Part shown: piece after piece, positions 21,114-23,713 of the stretch
Layout of the letters: the number at the start of each line of letters is the position of its first letter
Position numbering within the stretch: position 1 is the first letter of the stretch
Source: Bigelowiella natans CCMP2755
Lineage: Eukaryota > Cercozoa > Chlorarachniophyceae
Reading direction: 5' to 3'
NCBI GenBank assembly: GCA_000320545.1
Contig: ADNK01002673.1
Coordinates: 5,001 to 28,713 of the forward strand
DNA: 23,713 nt
Made by a program: the position numbers and the translations under genes
The notes under the pieces: generated by a model
What the model saw: the letters and a program-made list of their open reading frames with translations, nothing else
What the model was told of the DNA's origin: nothing
The model's database searches: none

Positions 21114-23414
21114 AATTCAACGAGGGGCCGAAAGCAGCATTCAGACAGCGCGACATCTAAAGTGGGGCTGCAACTGGAAATAATTCAATACGCCTCTCGA
21201 CCGAGCACCCGAAAACTCAAATCTTTAGGGGTAAGTAAATTACCTTTATGGTTTATCTGTTTCTTTCTCGCTTTCCTAGGCAGCAGGCTGGTCTCACGCA
21301 TTTGAACATCTGATGCCGTCTGGCCAAACTTAGCAAAGCGAGAAAAAATACACACAGCAAATGACCTTTTCTATACTAATTGTTGGAACGGGCGCATTGG
21401 TATGCTTCTTTGCACTCAGAGCCAGAAGAGTATTGTGTGGGGACATAGCAAATCTACCACCGGCATGTACCACGAAGGATCCCCCCGCAAGGGCCACGGC
21501 GTGGGTGGTGACAAGCACCACGGTCATGACCACGGCCATCACCACGGTTTCATGCCGCCGATGGTGGCCTCGATCTTGTCCGGGCTCATTCTGGGCATGT
21601 TCATGTACGTGACTTGCAACGTCTTCGGGATCCTGATGTTTGAGGTGGATGAGCGCCTCTACGAATTCGACATGTACGGCACCTATATGGCCCTTGCGGG
21701 GTTTATCATAGGGGGGTTCATCACAACATCGTTCAGCAAGTGCCAGATCATCATCTCCGGCCCTGACATCAACCCCATCCTATTCCTCATCGAAGCCGCC
21801 CTGATCATCACAGACGCTCTGCCCAATGCGGGCACGGATGAGCTGCTGGCTACGGTTGTTTTCACGGTCATATTCGCTACCTTCACAGTCGCGGTGCTTT
21901 TCTACCTCATAGGCCGCTTTAAGATGACGAACTTCGTGCAGTTCATGCCCGCAGCCGTGCTGAATGGCTTCCTAGCATCGGTCGGGGTGCTGATCATCAA
22001 GGAGGCCATGGTAGTCGCGACGGGGTATCATTGGAAAGCCAAGTATCTCGAGGACATGTGGACGACGTGGTACTCTTGGAAGCTGATATTGCCGATGCTC
22101 CCCGTGGGAATCCCCTTGTACTTCCTCAAGCGCTATCACGTCATCCACCCGTCGATCTTGATTCCCATCTTCCTCTTCATGCCGCTCATCATTTTCTACT
22201 CTGTCCTCGCAGCCACGGGCACCTCCATCGAAGAGGCGAGGCAGGCGGGGTGGTTCTTCCACGTGCTGGAACGAAAGCAGTTCTACGAGGACTGGGGCGC
22301 GATCTGGCTGTCGCTGGACAAGATAGACTGGGCTGCCTTCGAGGCCGCGCAGCCGACCGTCTGGGTGATGCAAATCGTCGTGATCATGGACACGCTGGTG
22401 AAGCTGACGAGTATTGAGAAGCTGGCGGGGCTTAACCTCGACCTCGACGCCGAGGTGGAGCTCATGGGCATTGCCAACGCGGCCGCTTTCTTCGGGATTT
22501 CGGTGCCGACGTACGGCCTCACATCCTTCACGGCGCTCAACGAGGCCACGATCCACCGCATCAACGACCGTATCCCCGGCTACATTGCCGTGACCTTCTG
22601 CGCAATATTCTTCTTCATAGGCTTCCCGCTGATGAATTACCTGCCGCGGTTCTTGTGTGGGGGCCTCATCCTGTACAAGGGCATCGGCGTGATCATGGAG
22701 AACATCTTTGACGCGAGCAAGAGGCTCAGCCGCATGGAGATGGGGGCCGTTCTGGGGATCGTGACCATCGCCTACTTTCAAGGCCTCGTGCTGGCCGTCG
22801 TCGTGGGCATCATTCTCTCCTCATTCATCTTCGTGGTCCAGTACGCGCGTCGCTACGACATCAAAAACCGGTGGAATCTCCGCACCTACCACAGCTCGGT
22901 GGTGCGGCTGCTGCTGGAGCGGCAGAAGCTGGAGCAGTTTGGGGACCGCATGTTCGCCCTGCAGCTCCGCGGCTACTTGTTCTTCGGGTCCGCCATCAAG
23001 GTGCTGCGGCTCATCACCGACGAGATCATGCGCTTGAACCAGCACTTCCAGATATCACACGTCGTGCTAGACTTCGAGGAGGTCACCGGTATGGATGGGG
23101 CAGCCGCCGGGATGTTCCTGAAAATCCAGCGCTACTGCCAGGACTGCGGCGTGGACGTCGTGTGGAGCTCCCTCTCCCCGAAGCTGTTTGGGAAGCTCAG
23201 GGAGGGGCAGGTTGTGCTGCAGCTTAACGATGCCTTCCCGACTTTCGATCACGCCGTGGAGCACGTGGAGGATGACATCCTCCGGAGCGCCCAGAAGATC
23301 CGGTCGCGCTGGTTCATTGTGCCCAGTATGATCAAGATGCACTGCCTCGCCTCGCACACCTGCCATGCCGGCCACTTCGACGAGCTGCTCTCCGAGACGC
23401 ACATCGCAAAGTAA
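21114..23414 (+). CDS. SulP/SLC26-type anion transporter with STAS domain
   Basis: The main exon is 21420-23414 (stop TAA). A probable upstream exon, 21114-21230, ends at the strong donor GTAAGT and joins at the acceptor CACTCAG (21417-21419) in phase 0; that 189-base intron contains TACTAAT about 40 bases before the acceptor. If it is not spliced, the ATG at 21402 would start a 670-residue protein, the numbering used here. SulP proteins move sulfate, bicarbonate, chloride or other anions across membranes. Residues 38-49 are His-rich (KHHGHDHGHHHG). About ten or more hydrophobic spans lie between 52 and 480, with ISGPDINPILF at the third-span region and GLNLDLDAEVELMGIANA in the conserved region before the last spans. 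The STAS domain is at about 515-645 (FALQLRGYLFFGSAIKVL, VVLDFEEVTGMDGAAAGMF). The layout looks closer to the fungal YGR125W/VSB1-like branch than to animal SLC26 proteins. The exon is much more GC-rich than neighbouring genes. The true N-terminus is unresolved. Confidence 0.9.
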
Positions 23415-23444
23415 CCTGCCTCACGCCAAGCAACAATTATTTTT

Positions 23445-23463
23445 GGGGGGGAGGGGGTAGGGG
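23445..23463 (+). other. G-run cluster in the transporter 3' untranslated region
   Basis: Runs of seven, five and four G separated by one or two bases begin about 30 bases after the stop codon, on the sense strand. Splitting the seven-G run gives four G-tracts, so a G-quadruplex in DNA or mRNA is possible. Confidence 0.5.
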
Positions 23464-23675
23464 CTGTATTAGAATTTTGTGGCTCGCCACCAGATTGTGG
23501 GAGATGTTAGTGCTGATTTTCTTAGCAGCGATGGTGGTGGTGGTGGTTGATATAGTAATGCTGTGTTGGCTGAAAATGCTTCATCGAGTGTCACGACACA
23601 CAACGAAAATACGGCCAACCGCTGCTTCGATCTCCACCATTGTGTAGTATCATTCCGAGGGTAACTAACCGCTCG

Positions 23676-23677
<2 letters not shown>

Positions 23678-23713
<36 letters not shown>
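23678..23713. repeat. (CT)n microsatellite at the window edge
   Basis: A perfect TC/CT run of at least 36 bases is cut by the window end, so its length is unknown. A short GGT run lies upstream at about 23532-23547. The stretch 23415-23677 otherwise shows only probable 3' untranslated sequence. Confidence 0.95.

Noticed and set aside
21972-22781. 269-codon minus-strand frame opposite the transporter
   Set aside because: It is a shadow of the GC-rich transporter exon. The sense strand has clear membrane spans and a STAS domain.
1-23713. tRNA and rRNA genes
   Set aside because: I scanned for cloverleaf-like A and B boxes and rRNA-like conserved words and saw none I could support by eye; a covariance-model search would be decisive.

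Overview
This window is nuclear DNA of a eukaryotic microbe. All but one of the recognisable genes are split by GT-AG introns of about 54 to 960 bases. No operon or Shine-Dalgarno layout is seen, and GA/CT and GT microsatellites are scattered through introns and spacers. A very long Pro/Thr/Ser stalk built from 11-residue P-x-S-x-P units suggests an alga or other protist of the stramenopile or haptophyte kind, where such surface proteins are common. That lineage is an inference.

Five protein genes can be assembled from the sequence by following splice sites, reading phase and protein motifs. On the minus strand, 316-1468 is a small SH3-domain protein in seven mini-exons, with a possible alternative last exon at 38-187 that would add a C-terminal membrane anchor. 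Also on the minus strand, 4318-5558 is a BET-type chromatin reader (bromodomain plus NET domain) in four exons. A third minus-strand gene, 8129-9961, is a TPX2-like spindle protein in at least seven exons, carrying a TPX2 motif, an ABBA-like motif and a D-box-like motif; its 5' end is unresolved. On the plus strand, 10513-17042 is a ten-exon gene for a predicted 1371-residue type I membrane protein: signal peptide, EGF-like module, glycosidase-like beta-propeller, about 900-residue P/T/S repeat stalk, one membrane span and a 110-residue tail. The continuous reading frame at its 3' end is only the last exon. On the plus strand, 21420-23414 is a GC-rich SulP/SLC26-type anion transporter with a STAS domain, with at least one probable upstream exon.

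Between the genes lie three TG/CA-rich gene-free stretches (about 1470-4317, 6836-8128 and 17043-20100) and one AT-rich stretch (5559-6835). The TG/CA-rich stretches hold a dispersed repeat present twice in opposite orientation (1805-2120 and 19435-19740), a cluster of CTAG-centred palindromes (3599-3930), and a 1.5 kb field saturated with CAATGAT/ATCATTG words (about 17770-19260). The spacer between the divergent TPX2-like and surface-protein genes carries three copies of TACGACAT and looks like a shared promoter.

The genes do not form a pathway. They read as ordinary neighbours: chromatin reading, mitosis, cell surface, ion transport and an SH3 adaptor. The most distinctive element is the surface protein with its homogenised coding minisatellite.
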